This document shows, one piece after another, positions 6,572 to 15,862 of a stretch of DNA of 21,570 nucleotides. The translations under genes were made by a program, and so were the position numbers. The notes under the pieces are model-generated. The model did no database searches, had not been told where the DNA came from, and saw nothing but the letters and a program-made list of their open reading frames with translations. The DNA comes from an uncultured Burkholderiales bacterium. GTDB lineage: Bacteria > Pseudomonadota > Gammaproteobacteria > Burkholderiales > Burkholderiaceae_C. Every line of letters starts with the position of its first letter. Within the stretch, counting starts at the first letter, position 1. The stretch covers positions 1 through 21,570 of the forward strand of contig CAIODK010000193.1 in the NCBI GenBank assembly GCA_903856995.1. The letters run 5' to 3'.

Positions 6572-8034
6572 CACAAAACAATCCAACAGCAGGAACGCTT
6601 GATATCGTGATTTTTGGTGGCGCTGGCGACTTGTCGTTTCGCAAACTTCTGCCTGCGCTCTACATGGCGCATTTGCACGACAAGCTCGATGCCTCCGCAC
6701 GCATCATTGCCGTTGGCCGACAAGACTGGACACGCCAAGAGTATTTAGATTTCATCGACAAGAACTCCCCCACCTTCATCGACAGCGATGCGCTCAGCGC
6801 CCATGATTGGCAAGCTTTCTTAGCCCGTCTGGCGTATGTGAGCATGGACGTCAACCAAGCCGCCGACTACGCCAAGCTCAAAGCCTTGTGCGCCCAACCC
6901 GCCCTGCGCGTGTATTACTTGGCCACGGCACCGAGCCTGTTCACCCAAATTTGTGCCAACTTATCGGGCGCGGGTTTGGTGGATGCACAGTCGCGCGTGG
7001 TCCTTGAAAAACCATTGGGCACGGACTTGGCCTCGGCCAGAGACATCAACACCAACGTCGCGCTTTACTTTGACGAGCAACAGATCTACCGGATTGACCA
7101 CTACCTCGGCAAAGAAACGGTACAAAACCTGATGGTTCTACGTTTTGGCAATGCCATTTTCGAGCCGCTGTGGCGTGCGCCCTACATCAAGAGCGTGCAA
7201 ATAACCGTGGCCGAATGCGTGGGCGTTGGAAGCCGTGCTGGGTTTTACGACGGCGCAGGGGCCATGCGCGACATGGTGCAAAACCACTTGCTGCAATTGC
7301 TGTGCATCGTCGCGATGGAGCCCCCCATCTCCTTGGGTGCCGATGACGTACGAGACGAAAAACTGAAAGTCTTGCGTTCCTTGCGCAAGATGGATTTGAC
7401 CGACATCAAGCGCGACACCGTGCGCGGCCAATACACCGCAGGCGCCTCTGAAGGTGCAGCCGTCAAGGGCTACCTAGAAGAAGCCAACGTGCCTGCTGAA
7501 AGCCGCACCGAGACCTTTGTGGCTTTGCGCGCGCACATCAACAACGCCCGCTGGGCCAACGTTCCGTTTTTCTTACGCACTGGCAAACGCATGCAGCGCC
7601 GAGAGTCACAAATCATCATTGAGTTTGCGGATCAGCCCTTCTCCATCTTTGGGGCCACCGCACAACAAGAGCCCAACCGACTCATCATCACCTTGCAACC
7701 CGAAGAATCGATTCAGCTAGAGATGATGGTCAAAGAGCCCGGCTCTGGCATGACCTTGCACCCCGTCAAACTCGGACTCGACTTGCAACAGTCCTCCGAC
7801 AAACGTCGCGCTGAAGCTTATGAGCGTTTGTTGATGGACGTCATCAAGGGTCGCCTCACACACTTCATGCGCCGTGACGAATTGGAAGCCGCATGGATCT
7901 GGGTGGAACCCATCATCGACGGATGGGCCAAGTTGGATGACAAACCTCGCGCTTACTCTGCTGGCAGTTGGGGCCCTGCTGCCTCGTCTGCTTTGATGGC
8001 ACGCGAAGAACTGACGTGGTTTGAGGAGGCGTGA
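6568..8034 (+). CDS. zwf: Glucose-6-phosphate 1-dehydrogenase
   Basis: This enzyme oxidises glucose 6-phosphate to 6-phosphogluconolactone with NAD(P)+, the entry step of the Entner-Doudoroff and pentose phosphate pathways. The 488-residue length is typical. The Rossmann fingerprint is IFGGAGDLSFRKL (residues 15-27). The substrate and active-site motif RIDHYLGKE gives D177 and H178. DMVQNHLLQLL gives H240, the general-base histidine, and these three residues carry the same numbers as in the well-studied Leuconostoc enzyme. FLRTGKRM is also present. The ATG overlaps the hexR stop by four bases and has no Shine-Dalgarno sequence, so coupled translation is expected. A TGATG overlap leads into pgl. 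Cofactor preference cannot be read from the sequence. Confidence 0.97.
   Translation: MTQNNPTAGTLDIVIFGGAGDLSFRKLLPALYMAHLHDKLDASARIIAVGRQDWTRQEYLDFIDKNSPTFIDSDALSAHDWQAFLARLAYVSMDVNQAADYAKLKALCAQPALRVYYLATAPSLFTQICANLSGAGLVDAQSRVVLEKPLGTDLASARDINTNVALYFDEQQIYRIDHYLGKETVQNLMVLRFGNAIFEPLWRAPYIKSVQITVAECVGVGSRAGFYDGAGAMRDMVQNHLLQLLCIVAMEPPISLGADDVRDEKLKVLRSLRKMDLTDIKRDTVRGQYTAGASEGAAVKGYLEEANVPAESRTETFVALRAHINNARWANVPFFLRTGKRMQRRESQIIIEFADQPFSIFGATAQQEPNRLIITLQPEESIQLEMMVKEPGSGMTLHPVKLGLDLQQSSDKRRAEAYERLLMDVIKGRLTHFMRRDELEAAWIWVEPIIDGWAKLDDKPRAYSAGSWGPAASSALMAREELTWFEEA
8023..8029 (+). promoter_or_regulatory. Strong Shine-Dalgarno sequence that sets the pgl start
   Basis: GAGGAGG lies in the last codons of zwf. 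It is four bases before ATG 8034 but only one base before the alternative GTG 8031. The spacing favours ATG 8034. This is the clearest ribosome-binding site seen in the operon. Confidence 0.75.
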
Positions 8035-8777
8035 TGGCCCAAACTTGGCATCCTGAATCACGCGGCACCTTGACGGTCCACACCGTCAGCAGTGCAACGC
8101 TGAATGTGCGCTTAGCCCAAGACATCGCCCAACGCTTGGCCGCAGCGATTCAAGCGCGTGGTTTTGCGGTGCTGAGCGTGTCAGGCGGCAAGTCACCCGT
8201 TGCTTTGTTTGAGGCCTTGCGTGTCATCGCCATCGATTGGTCGCGGGTGCGCGTGACCTTGGTGGACGAACGTTGCGTCCCACGCACCCACCCCGACAGC
8301 AATGCACGTTTGGTGCAAACCCATTTACTGCAAGACTTAGCGGCCCAAGCGCAACTGGTGTTCATGGTGGCGGGGGCCTCTGAACCCTTGCCTGCCCCAC
8401 CTCTACTTGCACAAGCTGCCGGCATGGCGCTGCTTGCGGCCAACACGGCCGATGTGCTGGTACTGGGCATGGGTGCAGATGGCCACACGGCATCTCTGTT
8501 TCCAGGGGCGTCTAACTTGGCCGAAGCACTGGATTTACGCAACACGCAAACCTGTATGGCCATGGTGTTGACGCCACCACCTGCGAACGCGCCCTACCCG
8601 CGCATCACCCAAACCTTGGCCCAGATCCTCAGTGCGCGCCACATCGTGTTGCCACTGACGGGCACAGACAAGCTGCCAACGTTGCAACAAGCTTGGGGGG
8701 CGGCGAACCTAGCGATCCCTATCTCTTTTGTGTTGCAACAAACCCAAACGCCCGTGGCGCTTTGGCTTGCCAACTAA
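8034..8777 (+). CDS. pgl: 6-phosphogluconolactonase
   Basis: The enzyme hydrolyses 6-phosphogluconolactone to 6-phosphogluconate. The 247-residue protein is of the DevB/SOL (NagB-like) type. Visible family signatures are LSVSGGKSPVALFEALR (about residues 45-61), VTLVDERCVPRTHPDSNARL with its conserved DER, and VLVLGMGADGHTASLFPGA (about 140-158), whose GADGH motif holds the catalytic histidine. PRITQTLAQILSARHIVLPLTG follows in the usual place. ATG 8034 is preferred because of the Shine-Dalgarno sequence at 8023-8029; GTG 8031, one codon earlier, is in the same frame. The start codon shares its A with the zwf stop. A 30-base gap without any notable signal precedes edd. Confidence 0.95.
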   Translation: MAQTWHPESRGTLTVHTVSSATLNVRLAQDIAQRLAAAIQARGFAVLSVSGGKSPVALFEALRVIAIDWSRVRVTLVDERCVPRTHPDSNARLVQTHLLQDLAAQAQLVFMVAGASEPLPAPPLLAQAAGMALLAANTADVLVLGMGADGHTASLFPGASNLAEALDLRNTQTCMAMVLTPPPANAPYPRITQTLAQILSARHIVLPLTGTDKLPTLQQAWGAANLAIPISFVLQQTQTPVALWLAN

Positions 8778-8807
8778 AACTTTATTTCTTAGCCCTCACA
8801 GAGCCTT

Positions 8808-10631
8808 ATGACCACACATCTTCATGCCACCCTCGCCGCTGTGACGGCACGCATTGAGCAACGCAGCCTCCATACGCGCCAAGCTTATTTGGATGTCTTG
8901 GCTAAGGCCAAAAAGCCCGGGCCGTACCGAGGTGGCATGGGATGCGCCAATGCAGCACACGCCTATGCCGCCATGCCGGCCAATGACAAACTGGTGCTAC
9001 GCCAAGAACGCCAGCCCAACGTCGGCATCATCACCGCCTACAACGACATGCTCTCGGCCCATCAGCCCTATGAGCATTACCCTGAGAAAATTCGTGTCGC
9101 TGCCCGCGCCGCAGGTGCCACCGCACAAATCGCAGGTGGCGTCCCCGCCATGTGCGACGGCGTGACACAGGGTGAGGACGGCATGGAGCTGTCGCTGTTC
9201 TCGCGGGATGTGATCGCCTTGGCCACGGCCGTCGGTTTGTCACACAACGTGTTTGATGCGGCCTTGTTCTTGGGCGTGTGCGACAAGATCGTGCCTGGCC
9301 TCTTCATGGGCGCTTTGCAGTTTGGCCACTTGCCCGCGGTGTTTGTTCCGGCGGGCCCCATGACCTCTGGCTTGTCCAATGATGACAAAGCCAAGGTGCG
9401 ACAGCAATACGCGCAAGGCTTGGTCAGCCGCGAAGTACTGCTTGAAGCCGAACAAGCGGCCTACCATAGCGCCGGCACTTGCACGTTTTATGGCACCGCC
9501 AACTCCAACCAAATGTTGATGGAGATCATGGGCTTGCACTTGCCTGGCTCCTCCTTTGTCAACCCCGGCACCCCCTTGCGTGAAGCCCTCACCACCGATG
9601 CCGTCAAACGTGCGGTCGCCTTGTCACAAGAAAAAGACACGGGCATGGGCTACCAAATCAATGCCAAGGTCATCGTCAACGGCATCGTGGGTTTGTTGGC
9701 CACGGGCGGCTCGACCAACCACACCTTGCACATCGTCGCCATGGCGCGTGCAGCAGGGTTGATCGTGAATTGGGACGACTTTTCTGATCTCTCCGCCTGC
9801 GTTCCTTTGCTCGCCCGTGTGTACCCCAATGGCAGCGCCGATGTGAACCACTTTCAAGCAGCGGGTGGCATGGGCTACTTGATCGCGCAGTTGCTCAGTG
9901 TCGGTTTGCTGCACGAAGACGTCCACACCATCATGGGCCAAGGCCTGTACCGCTATACCGTCGAGCCTTGGCTCAACCATGGCCAACTCGATTGGCGCGA
10001 GGTGCCCACGCTGTCGGCTGACGAAGCGGTGTTGCGCCCCGTCACCCAGCCTTTCAGCGCCGATGGCGGTCTGCGTTTGCTGCAAGGCAACTTGGGGCGT
10101 GCGGTCGTCAAAGTCTCGGCCGTCAAACCAGAACACCGCTACGTGCGTGCCCCAGCTGTGGTGGTCACCGACCAAAAGCAACTGGCCCAATTGTTCAAAG
10201 AAGGCAAGCTTGAGCGCGATTTCGTTGCCGTGGTGCGCGACCAAGGCCCCCAAGCGAATGGCATGCCTGAGTTGCACCGCCTCACACCCATTCTTGGTTT
10301 GTTGCAAGACAAGGGGTTCAAAGTGGCTTTGGTCACCGATGGCCGCATGTCCGGCGCGTCAGGCAAAGTGCCTGCGGCAATTCACCTCAGCCCCGAGTCT
10401 GTGAATGGCGGCTTGATCGGCAAAGTGCAAGACGGCGACATGATGGCGCTGGACTGTGACACCCAAACCTTAAGCCTTGAAGTGAGCGACGCCGAGTTGG
10501 CGACACGAACCGCGCCCACCCCCGATTTGTCTGGCAACCAACACGGCACAGGCCGCGACATTTTCTCGCTGTTTCGTGCACATGCGTCGCTCGCCGAGGC
10601 AGGTGCCTCGCCCCTACTCAGCCAGCTGTGA
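8808..10631 (+). CDS. edd: Phosphogluconate dehydratase
   Basis: Edd removes water from 6-phosphogluconate to give 2-keto-3-deoxy-6-phosphogluconate (KDPG), the committed Entner-Doudoroff step. It is a 607-residue IlvD/Edd-family iron-sulfur dehydratase, close to the E. coli length of 603. The cluster cysteines are evident in AMCDGVTQGEDGMELSLFSR (C116), GVCDKIVPGLFMGAL (C158) and AGTCTFYGTANSNQM (C225). NVGIITAYNDMLSAHQPYEHYP and VTDGRMSGASGKVPAAIHLSPE (about 509-530) are characteristic of Edd as opposed to dihydroxy-acid dehydratase. The start at ATG 8808 gives an N-terminus aligning with Edd proteins (IEQRSLHTRQAYL). Oxygen sensitivity of the cluster is expected from the family. It lies between pgl and eda in the same transcription unit. 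Confidence 0.97.
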   Translation: MTTHLHATLAAVTARIEQRSLHTRQAYLDVLAKAKKPGPYRGGMGCANAAHAYAAMPANDKLVLRQERQPNVGIITAYNDMLSAHQPYEHYPEKIRVAARAAGATAQIAGGVPAMCDGVTQGEDGMELSLFSRDVIALATAVGLSHNVFDAALFLGVCDKIVPGLFMGALQFGHLPAVFVPAGPMTSGLSNDDKAKVRQQYAQGLVSREVLLEAEQAAYHSAGTCTFYGTANSNQMLMEIMGLHLPGSSFVNPGTPLREALTTDAVKRAVALSQEKDTGMGYQINAKVIVNGIVGLLATGGSTNHTLHIVAMARAAGLIVNWDDFSDLSACVPLLARVYPNGSADVNHFQAAGGMGYLIAQLLSVGLLHEDVHTIMGQGLYRYTVEPWLNHGQLDWREVPTLSADEAVLRPVTQPFSADGGLRLLQGNLGRAVVKVSAVKPEHRYVRAPAVVVTDQKQLAQLFKEGKLERDFVAVVRDQGPQANGMPELHRLTPILGLLQDKGFKVALVTDGRMSGASGKVPAAIHLSPESVNGGLIGKVQDGDMMALDCDTQTLSLEVSDAELATRTAPTPDLSGNQHGTGRDIFSLFRAHASLAEAGASPLLSQL

Positions 10632-10653
10632 TACCCCGTTTTTGAGATCCACC

Positions 10654-11298
10654 ATGACCCAACTCAACCCAGCGTTCTCTCGCCCAGCCTTCACCTCACG
10701 CGTGGTGCCTGTCATCGTTATCACCCACCCAGACCAGGCCGTGCCAATGGCACACGCGTTGCTTGAAGGCGGTGTGGATGTGATGGAAATCACATTGCGC
10801 CATGCGGCAGGTTTGCCTGCGATTGAGCAAGTCGCCAAGCACGTGCCTCAGATGCACGTGGGTGCAGGCACCGTCACCCGAGCAGCAGAGATGGCTCGCG
10901 TCCAAGCAGCAGGTGCCAGCTTTGCACTCTCACCCGGCATGACCGATGCACTCGTGCAAGCCGCCATGCAATGCCAGCTGCCCTTCATGCCTGGCGTGAT
11001 GACACCTGGCGAAGTGATGGCCGCGCGCGACTACGGCTTTGCTTGCGTCAAACTCTTTCCCGCAGCGCAAGCCGGCGGTTTGTCCATGCTCAAGGCCATG
11101 GCCGGCCCCTTGGGTGATATGCGTTTTTGCCCGACCGGGGGCGTCTCACTCGCCAACATGGGCGAGTTTTTGAAGCAACCCAACGTGGCCATGGTGGGTG
11201 GCTCTTGGCTGACACCCATCGACGTGGTGATACGTGGCGACTGGGCAGAAATTACCCGATTGGCACGGGAGGCCACTGACGCGGCCCTTGCAAGTTAA
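10654..11298 (+). CDS. eda: KDPG aldolase (bifunctional KDPG / 4-hydroxy-2-oxoglutarate aldolase)
   Basis: Eda cleaves KDPG into pyruvate and glyceraldehyde 3-phosphate through a Schiff-base lysine. The 214-residue protein shows VDVMEITLRH with E45 and FACVKLFPA with K133. Both numbers coincide with the catalytic Glu and Lys of E. coli Eda, which supports the ATG chosen at 10654. The frame is open upstream to 10576, but that extension overlaps the edd end and has no family similarity. HVGAGTVT, FALSPGMTD and FCPTGGVSLANM are further family motifs that line the TIM-barrel active site. The gene follows edd after 22 bases, where only a weak GAGAT can serve as ribosome-binding site. Confidence 0.96.
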   Translation: MTQLNPAFSRPAFTSRVVPVIVITHPDQAVPMAHALLEGGVDVMEITLRHAAGLPAIEQVAKHVPQMHVGAGTVTRAAEMARVQAAGASFALSPGMTDALVQAAMQCQLPFMPGVMTPGEVMAARDYGFACVKLFPAAQAGGLSMLKAMAGPLGDMRFCPTGGVSLANMGEFLKQPNVAMVGGSWLTPIDVVIRGDWAEITRLAREATDAALAS

Positions 11299-11367
11299 TT
11301 CAAAGCCAAATCAAAAGTTTCATTCAAACGGCTAAAGAAGCCCTCAAATTTTGACGAAAATCCAGCC
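11299..11367 (+). other. eda-pgi intergenic gap with short inverted repeats
   Basis: At 69 bases this is the longest gap in the ten-gene plus-strand run. It is AT-rich and holds three small inverted repeats in a row: GTTT-5-AAAC (11317-11329), GGCT-5-AGCC (11330-11342) and ATTTT-4-AAAAT (11348-11361). None forms a convincing intrinsic terminator, and no HexR-type site was found. A secondary promoter or processing site for pgi-ppc could lie here. The best hexamer pair (TTGCAA 17 bases before TCAAAA) is weak. Confidence 0.4.
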
Positions 11368-12975
11368 ATGACCCAATTCGTTCCGCCACAGAAACGCCAC
11401 GCATGGCAAGCCCTGCAAGCTTTGTCTCAAAGCCCTCAACCCCACTTGCGTGAGTTACTCAAAGACAGCGCACGACATGCCAAGTTGCATGCGAGCGGTG
11501 CTGGCATCAGCATTGACTACGCGCGTCAACGCGTCACCCCTGAGGTGATGCATCAGTTGCTCGCCTTGGCGGACGAGTCGCATGTGATGACCCAAGCACA
11601 AGCCATGTTCAGGGGCGAACCGATCAACGCAACCGAGCAACGCGCCGTCTTGCATGTCGCTCTGCGCGGCAGCCATGTGCCCAACCCGCCTTGGGGTCAC
11701 GAGATCTCCAAACAAGTCGCCCATGAGTTGCACCGCGTCTGCACCTTTGCAGAGAAAGTGCGTGAAGGCCAGATGAAAGGGTATGGCGGCGAGTCGATCA
11801 CCGATGTGGTCAACCTTGGCATTGGTGGTTCAGACCTCGGCCCTCGCATGACCACCGAAGCGCTCAGCCACTTGACGCGCGACAGCTTCAAAAACAAAGT
11901 GCGTGTGCACTATGTCTCCAACGTAGACGCGTGGAGCCTTTACACCACCTTAGCCCACCTCGACCCCGCACGCACCGCGTTTGTGGTGCAAAGTAAAACC
12001 TTCACCACCCAAGAAACCATGACTTTGGCAGCCTCTGCCAAACGTTGGTTAAGCGATGGCGGTTGCCCTGCAGATCAAATGGGCAAACACCTGATCGCGG
12101 TGACAGCCAACCCCCAAATATCTGCAGCCCAAGGTTTTACCCCCGAACACACGTTTGGTTTTTGGGATTGGGTCGGTGGACGTTACTCGGTGTGGTCAGC
12201 CATTGGCTTGCCTCTGGCCATCTCCATCGGCGCCTTCGCTTTCCAGGACATGCTCTTGGGCGCACGCGCGATGGATGAACATTTCATGACCGCACCCTCC
12301 GACCAAAACTTGCCTTTGCTGATGGCCTTGTTTGGCGTGTGGAACCGCAACTTCTTGGGGGCGACCTCGCACAACATTGCTCCCTATGCCTCACCCTTGG
12401 GTAAGTTTGCCTCGTTCTTGCAACAAATGGACATGGAGTCCAACGGCAAAGCCACGCACATCGATGGCAGTCCTGTCGAGGTTGCCACGGCACCTGTGTT
12501 GTGGGGCGGCTTAGGCATCGACGGCCAGCACGCTTACTTCCAACTCATCCACCAAGGCAAGCACTTGGTGCCGATGGACTTCATTGGTTTGCGCACCGAG
12601 CGCAGCCCCTTGCCTTTTGCGGCAGAGCATCACCGCGTGGTGTTACTCAACATGCAAGCGCAAGCGCAAGCGTTGGCGATTGGCCGTACCCCTGAAGAAA
12701 CCACACGCGAGCTGCGTGACAGCGGCATGGACGAGGCCGAGGTGCAACGTTCAGCCCCGCACCGCAACTACCCAGGCAACGTGCCGAGCACCACCATCTG
12801 GGTCGATGCCCTCACACCACGCAGCATGGGCGCACTGATGGCCTTGTACGAACACAAGGTGTTCTGCCAAGCCGCCATCTGGGGCATCCACGCCTACGAC
12901 CAATGGGGCGTCGAACTGGGCAAGAAGATGGCCAAAGACATTGAAGCCGCCGAAGCAGCACGACTGAAAGGCTGA
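11368..12975 (+). CDS. pgi: Glucose-6-phosphate isomerase
   Basis: Pgi interconverts glucose 6-phosphate and fructose 6-phosphate. Next to the Entner-Doudoroff genes it probably serves to recycle fructose 6-phosphate made by gluconeogenesis, or to admit fructose. The 535-residue protein has two SIS domains. Signatures are VNLGIGGSDLGPRM (about residues 148-161), the classical FGFWDWVGGRYSVWSAIGLP, MDMESNGKATHIDG with E357, IHQGKHLVPMDFIG with H395, and YDQWGVELGKKMA with K519, corresponding to the catalytic Glu, His and Lys of the family. A tandem CAAGCG repeat lies at the QAQAQA codons. The ppc start follows after three bases, so the two genes are almost certainly co-transcribed. Confidence 0.97.
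   Translation: MTQFVPPQKRHAWQALQALSQSPQPHLRELLKDSARHAKLHASGAGISIDYARQRVTPEVMHQLLALADESHVMTQAQAMFRGEPINATEQRAVLHVALRGSHVPNPPWGHEISKQVAHELHRVCTFAEKVREGQMKGYGGESITDVVNLGIGGSDLGPRMTTEALSHLTRDSFKNKVRVHYVSNVDAWSLYTTLAHLDPARTAFVVQSKTFTTQETMTLAASAKRWLSDGGCPADQMGKHLIAVTANPQISAAQGFTPEHTFGFWDWVGGRYSVWSAIGLPLAISIGAFAFQDMLLGARAMDEHFMTAPSDQNLPLLMALFGVWNRNFLGATSHNIAPYASPLGKFASFLQQMDMESNGKATHIDGSPVEVATAPVLWGGLGIDGQHAYFQLIHQGKHLVPMDFIGLRTERSPLPFAAEHHRVVLLNMQAQAQALAIGRTPEETTRELRDSGMDEAEVQRSAPHRNYPGNVPSTTIWVDALTPRSMGALMALYEHKVFCQAAIWGIHAYDQWGVELGKKMAKDIEAAEAARLKG
12655..12672 (+). repeat. CAAGCG tandem repeat (three copies) inside pgi
   Basis: Three perfect CAAGCG units encode the QAQAQA stretch of Pgi. Copy-number change would insert or remove Gln-Ala pairs without a frameshift. 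It is probably neutral, in a surface helix. Confidence 0.8.
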
Positions 12976-12978
12976 TCC

Positions 12979-15849
12979 ATGACCACCAAACCCAAACTAT
13001 CCGCAGCTGCCCGCGCCACGCAACTGGCCAAAGACAACGAACGCCCCTTGGTTGAAGACATTCGGCTTTTGGGCCGCATCTTGGGCGATGTGATTCGCGA
13101 GCAAGAGGGCCGCGACGCCTATGAGTTGGTCGAACAAGTGCGCAAGCTCTCGGTCGCCTTCCGTCGTGATGCAGATGCAAGCGCGGACAAAGCACTGAAG
13201 AAGTTATTGGCCTCGCTCACCGGCGAAGCCACGGTGCGTGTGATTCGCGCCTTCACGTACTTCAGCCACTTGGCTAACTTGGCCGAAGACCGTCACCACA
13301 TTCGCCGTCGTGCAGTTCACGAGCGTGCAGGCGACACACAAGAAGGCAGCCTGACCGTTGCCTTGAGCCGCCTCAAGGCAGCAGGCATTGCCCCCAAGAG
13401 CATCGTGCACATGCTGGCACAAAGCCATGTCTCACCCGTGCTCACCGCCCACCCAACCGAAGTGCAACGCAAGAGCATCTTGGATGCCGAGCGCGGCATT
13501 GCGCAACTGCTGGCCGTGCGAGACGACATCAAATCTCGCTCGGCTCTGCACACCTCGGCCAAGGCCGCGCCCGATGCGCTCGCGCAGCGTGAGCTGGTCG
13601 CCAACGAAATGCAACTCCGCGCCCGTGTGCTACAACTTTGGCAAACCCGCCTGTTGCGCTTCACCAAACTCACGGTGTCGGACGAGATTGAAAATGCACT
13701 GAGCTATTACGAATCCACGTTTCTCAGCGAAATCCCCAAACTCTATGCCGACCTCGAAGCCGAATTGGGCCATGCGCATGTGCACAGCTTTTTGCGCATG
13801 GGGCAGTGGATTGGTGGTGACCGTGATGGCAATCCCAACGTCAACGCCGACACACTGCACTATGCCTTGCGCCGTCAATGTGATGTGGCCTTGCGCCACT
13901 ACCTGACCGAGTTGCATTACTTGGGCGGCGAGTTGTCGATGTCGGCCATGTTGGTCGACGTCACCCCTGCCATGCAGGCACTGGCCGAACGCTCACCCGA
14001 CACCAACGCACACCGCCAAGACGAGCCTTACCGTCGCGCCCTCACCGGCATGTATGCACGCTTGGCGGCCACGCTCAAAGACCTCACCGGAGGAGATGCC
14101 GCACGTCACGCCGTCGCCCCACAAAACGCCTACACCTCGGCCCACGAGTTGCTGGCTGATTTGCGTGTGATCGCTGAATCCCTGCAGGCCCAACACGGCA
14201 GTGCCTTGATGGCCCAACGCCTGACGCCGCTGATTCGCGCGGTCGATGTGTTCGGCTTTCACCTCGCCACCGTTGATTTGCGCCAAAGCTCAGACCAACA
14301 CGAGTTGGTCGTGGCCGAATTGCTCGCCACGGCAGGGGTTGAAAAAAACTATGCCAAGCTCAACGAAACGCAGCGCATTGAAGTGCTGAACAAACTGTTG
14401 CACGATGCACGCCCCCTGCGCGTGATGGGTGCGAGCTATTCGGAGTTAGCGCTCAAAGAGCTGGCGATTTTTGAAACGGCCCGCCAGATGCGTGCGAGCT
14501 TTGGTGCCGACGCCATTCGCCACTACATCATCAGCCATACCGAAACGGTGAGTGATTTGCTCGAAGTGTTGCTGCTGCAAAAAGAAACCGGTTTGATGCG
14601 GGGCACCTTGAGCAGCAAAACCTCCACCTGTGATTTGGTGGTGGTCCCCTTGTTTGAAACCATCGACGACTTGCGCCGTGCTGCCGATATCATGGCGGGC
14701 TTTTACGCCATCGACGGCGTGGCCCAACTGGTCAAACGCAGTGGCGCAGAGCAAGACATCATGTTGGGCTACTCAGACAGCAACAAAGACGGTGGCATCT
14801 TCACCAGCAACTGGGAGCTGTACCGCGCAGAGATCGATTTGGTCACTGTGTTTGATGGCTTGTTCAAAGCACACGACATCACCTTGCGCATGTTCCACGG
14901 CCGTGGCGGCACGGTGGGTCGCGGCGGCGGCCCCAGCTACCAAGCGATCTTGGCGCAGCCCCCAGGGACCGTGCGTGGGCAAATTCGCCTCACCGAACAG
15001 GGTGAAGTGATTGGCTCCAAATATGCCAACCCAGAAATTGGTCGACGCAATTTAGAAACCCTCGTGGCAGCCACCTTGGAAGCCACGATGTTGCAAACCA
15101 CCAAGCCAGCCCCCCAAACGTTTTTGGACGCCGCGCAATGGCTCTCAGAAGCCAGCATGGGTGCTTACCGAGGCTTGGTGTACGACACACCCGGTTTCAC
15201 CGAATACTTTTTTGCATCCACGCCCTTGCGTGAAATTGCAGAGCTCAACATTGGTTCTCGCCCAGCCGCTCGGCCCAAGAGCGGCAATGCTTCGCCTCGC
15301 ATCGAAGACTTGCGTGCGATTCCATGGGGCTTCAGCTGGGGTCAATGCCGTTTGACCTTACCCGGCTGGTTGGGCTTTGGTTCAGCTGTGGACCAATTCA
15401 TCCACAAGCACCCCACGCTCAAACCAAAAGATGCGCTGGCCTTGCTGCAAAAAATGCAACGTCAATGGCCCTTCTTCCGCTCGCTGTTGTCGAACCTCGA
15501 CATGGTGTTGTCTAAGAGTGATTTGGGCTTGGCCTCACGCTATGCCGAGTTGGTCAGCGACACGCGTTTGCGCAAGAAGATCTTTGGTCTGATCGAAGCC
15601 GAATGGCACCGCACCACAGACGCCTTGAAGCTAGTAACGGGCGACAAGCAACGCTTGGTCAACAACGCGGCGCTGGAACGCTCCATGCGCCATCGCTTCC
15701 CCTACATCGATCCCTTGCACCACCTGCAAGTCGAGTTGATTCGACGCTACCGTGAAGGCAAGCGCCCACAAGATCGTGATGAGAGAGCCCAACGCGGCAT
15801 TCACATCTCCATCAACGGCATTGCGGCTGGGTTGCGCAACACGGGCTGA
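12979..15849 (+). CDS. ppc: Phosphoenolpyruvate carboxylase
   Basis: The enzyme carboxylates PEP with bicarbonate to oxaloacetate and refills the TCA cycle. The 956-residue length is slightly above E. coli (883) and typical of Burkholderiales. Catalytic motifs are VLTAHPTEVQRKS with H158, GGDRDGNPNVNADT, VDLRQSSDQHE, MLGYSDSNKDGG with K603, and the glycine-rich FHGRGGTVGRGGGPSYQAI (from residue 639), followed by IPWGFSWGQCRLTLPGWLGFGSA. The protein ends in the canonical GLRNTG tail, so it is full length. AAAGG (12967-12971) is a suitable ribosome-binding site seven bases before ATG 12979, and the gap to pgi is three bases. Co-transcription with the glycolytic genes suggests linked control of sugar breakdown and anaplerosis. 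Confidence 0.97.
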   Translation: MTTKPKLSAAARATQLAKDNERPLVEDIRLLGRILGDVIREQEGRDAYELVEQVRKLSVAFRRDADASADKALKKLLASLTGEATVRVIRAFTYFSHLANLAEDRHHIRRRAVHERAGDTQEGSLTVALSRLKAAGIAPKSIVHMLAQSHVSPVLTAHPTEVQRKSILDAERGIAQLLAVRDDIKSRSALHTSAKAAPDALAQRELVANEMQLRARVLQLWQTRLLRFTKLTVSDEIENALSYYESTFLSEIPKLYADLEAELGHAHVHSFLRMGQWIGGDRDGNPNVNADTLHYALRRQCDVALRHYLTELHYLGGELSMSAMLVDVTPAMQALAERSPDTNAHRQDEPYRRALTGMYARLAATLKDLTGGDAARHAVAPQNAYTSAHELLADLRVIAESLQAQHGSALMAQRLTPLIRAVDVFGFHLATVDLRQSSDQHELVVAELLATAGVEKNYAKLNETQRIEVLNKLLHDARPLRVMGASYSELALKELAIFETARQMRASFGADAIRHYIISHTETVSDLLEVLLLQKETGLMRGTLSSKTSTCDLVVVPLFETIDDLRRAADIMAGFYAIDGVAQLVKRSGAEQDIMLGYSDSNKDGGIFTSNWELYRAEIDLVTVFDGLFKAHDITLRMFHGRGGTVGRGGGPSYQAILAQPPGTVRGQIRLTEQGEVIGSKYANPEIGRRNLETLVAATLEATMLQTTKPAPQTFLDAAQWLSEASMGAYRGLVYDTPGFTEYFFASTPLREIAELNIGSRPAARPKSGNASPRIEDLRAIPWGFSWGQCRLTLPGWLGFGSAVDQFIHKHPTLKPKDALALLQKMQRQWPFFRSLLSNLDMVLSKSDLGLASRYAELVSDTRLRKKIFGLIEAEWHRTTDALKLVTGDKQRLVNNAALERSMRHRFPYIDPLHHLQVELIRRYREGKRPQDRDERAQRGIHISINGIAAGLRNTG

Positions 15850-15862
15850 TTAAACTATCCCT

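Noticed and set aside
9624..10307. 227-codon minus-strand open frame within edd
   Set aside because: It is a shadow of edd; no family similarity, no ribosome-binding site, and the Edd reading is certain.
10576..10653. Upstream extension of eda
   Set aside because: It overlaps the end of edd. Starting at 10654 puts E45 and K133 at the same numbers as the E. coli catalytic residues.
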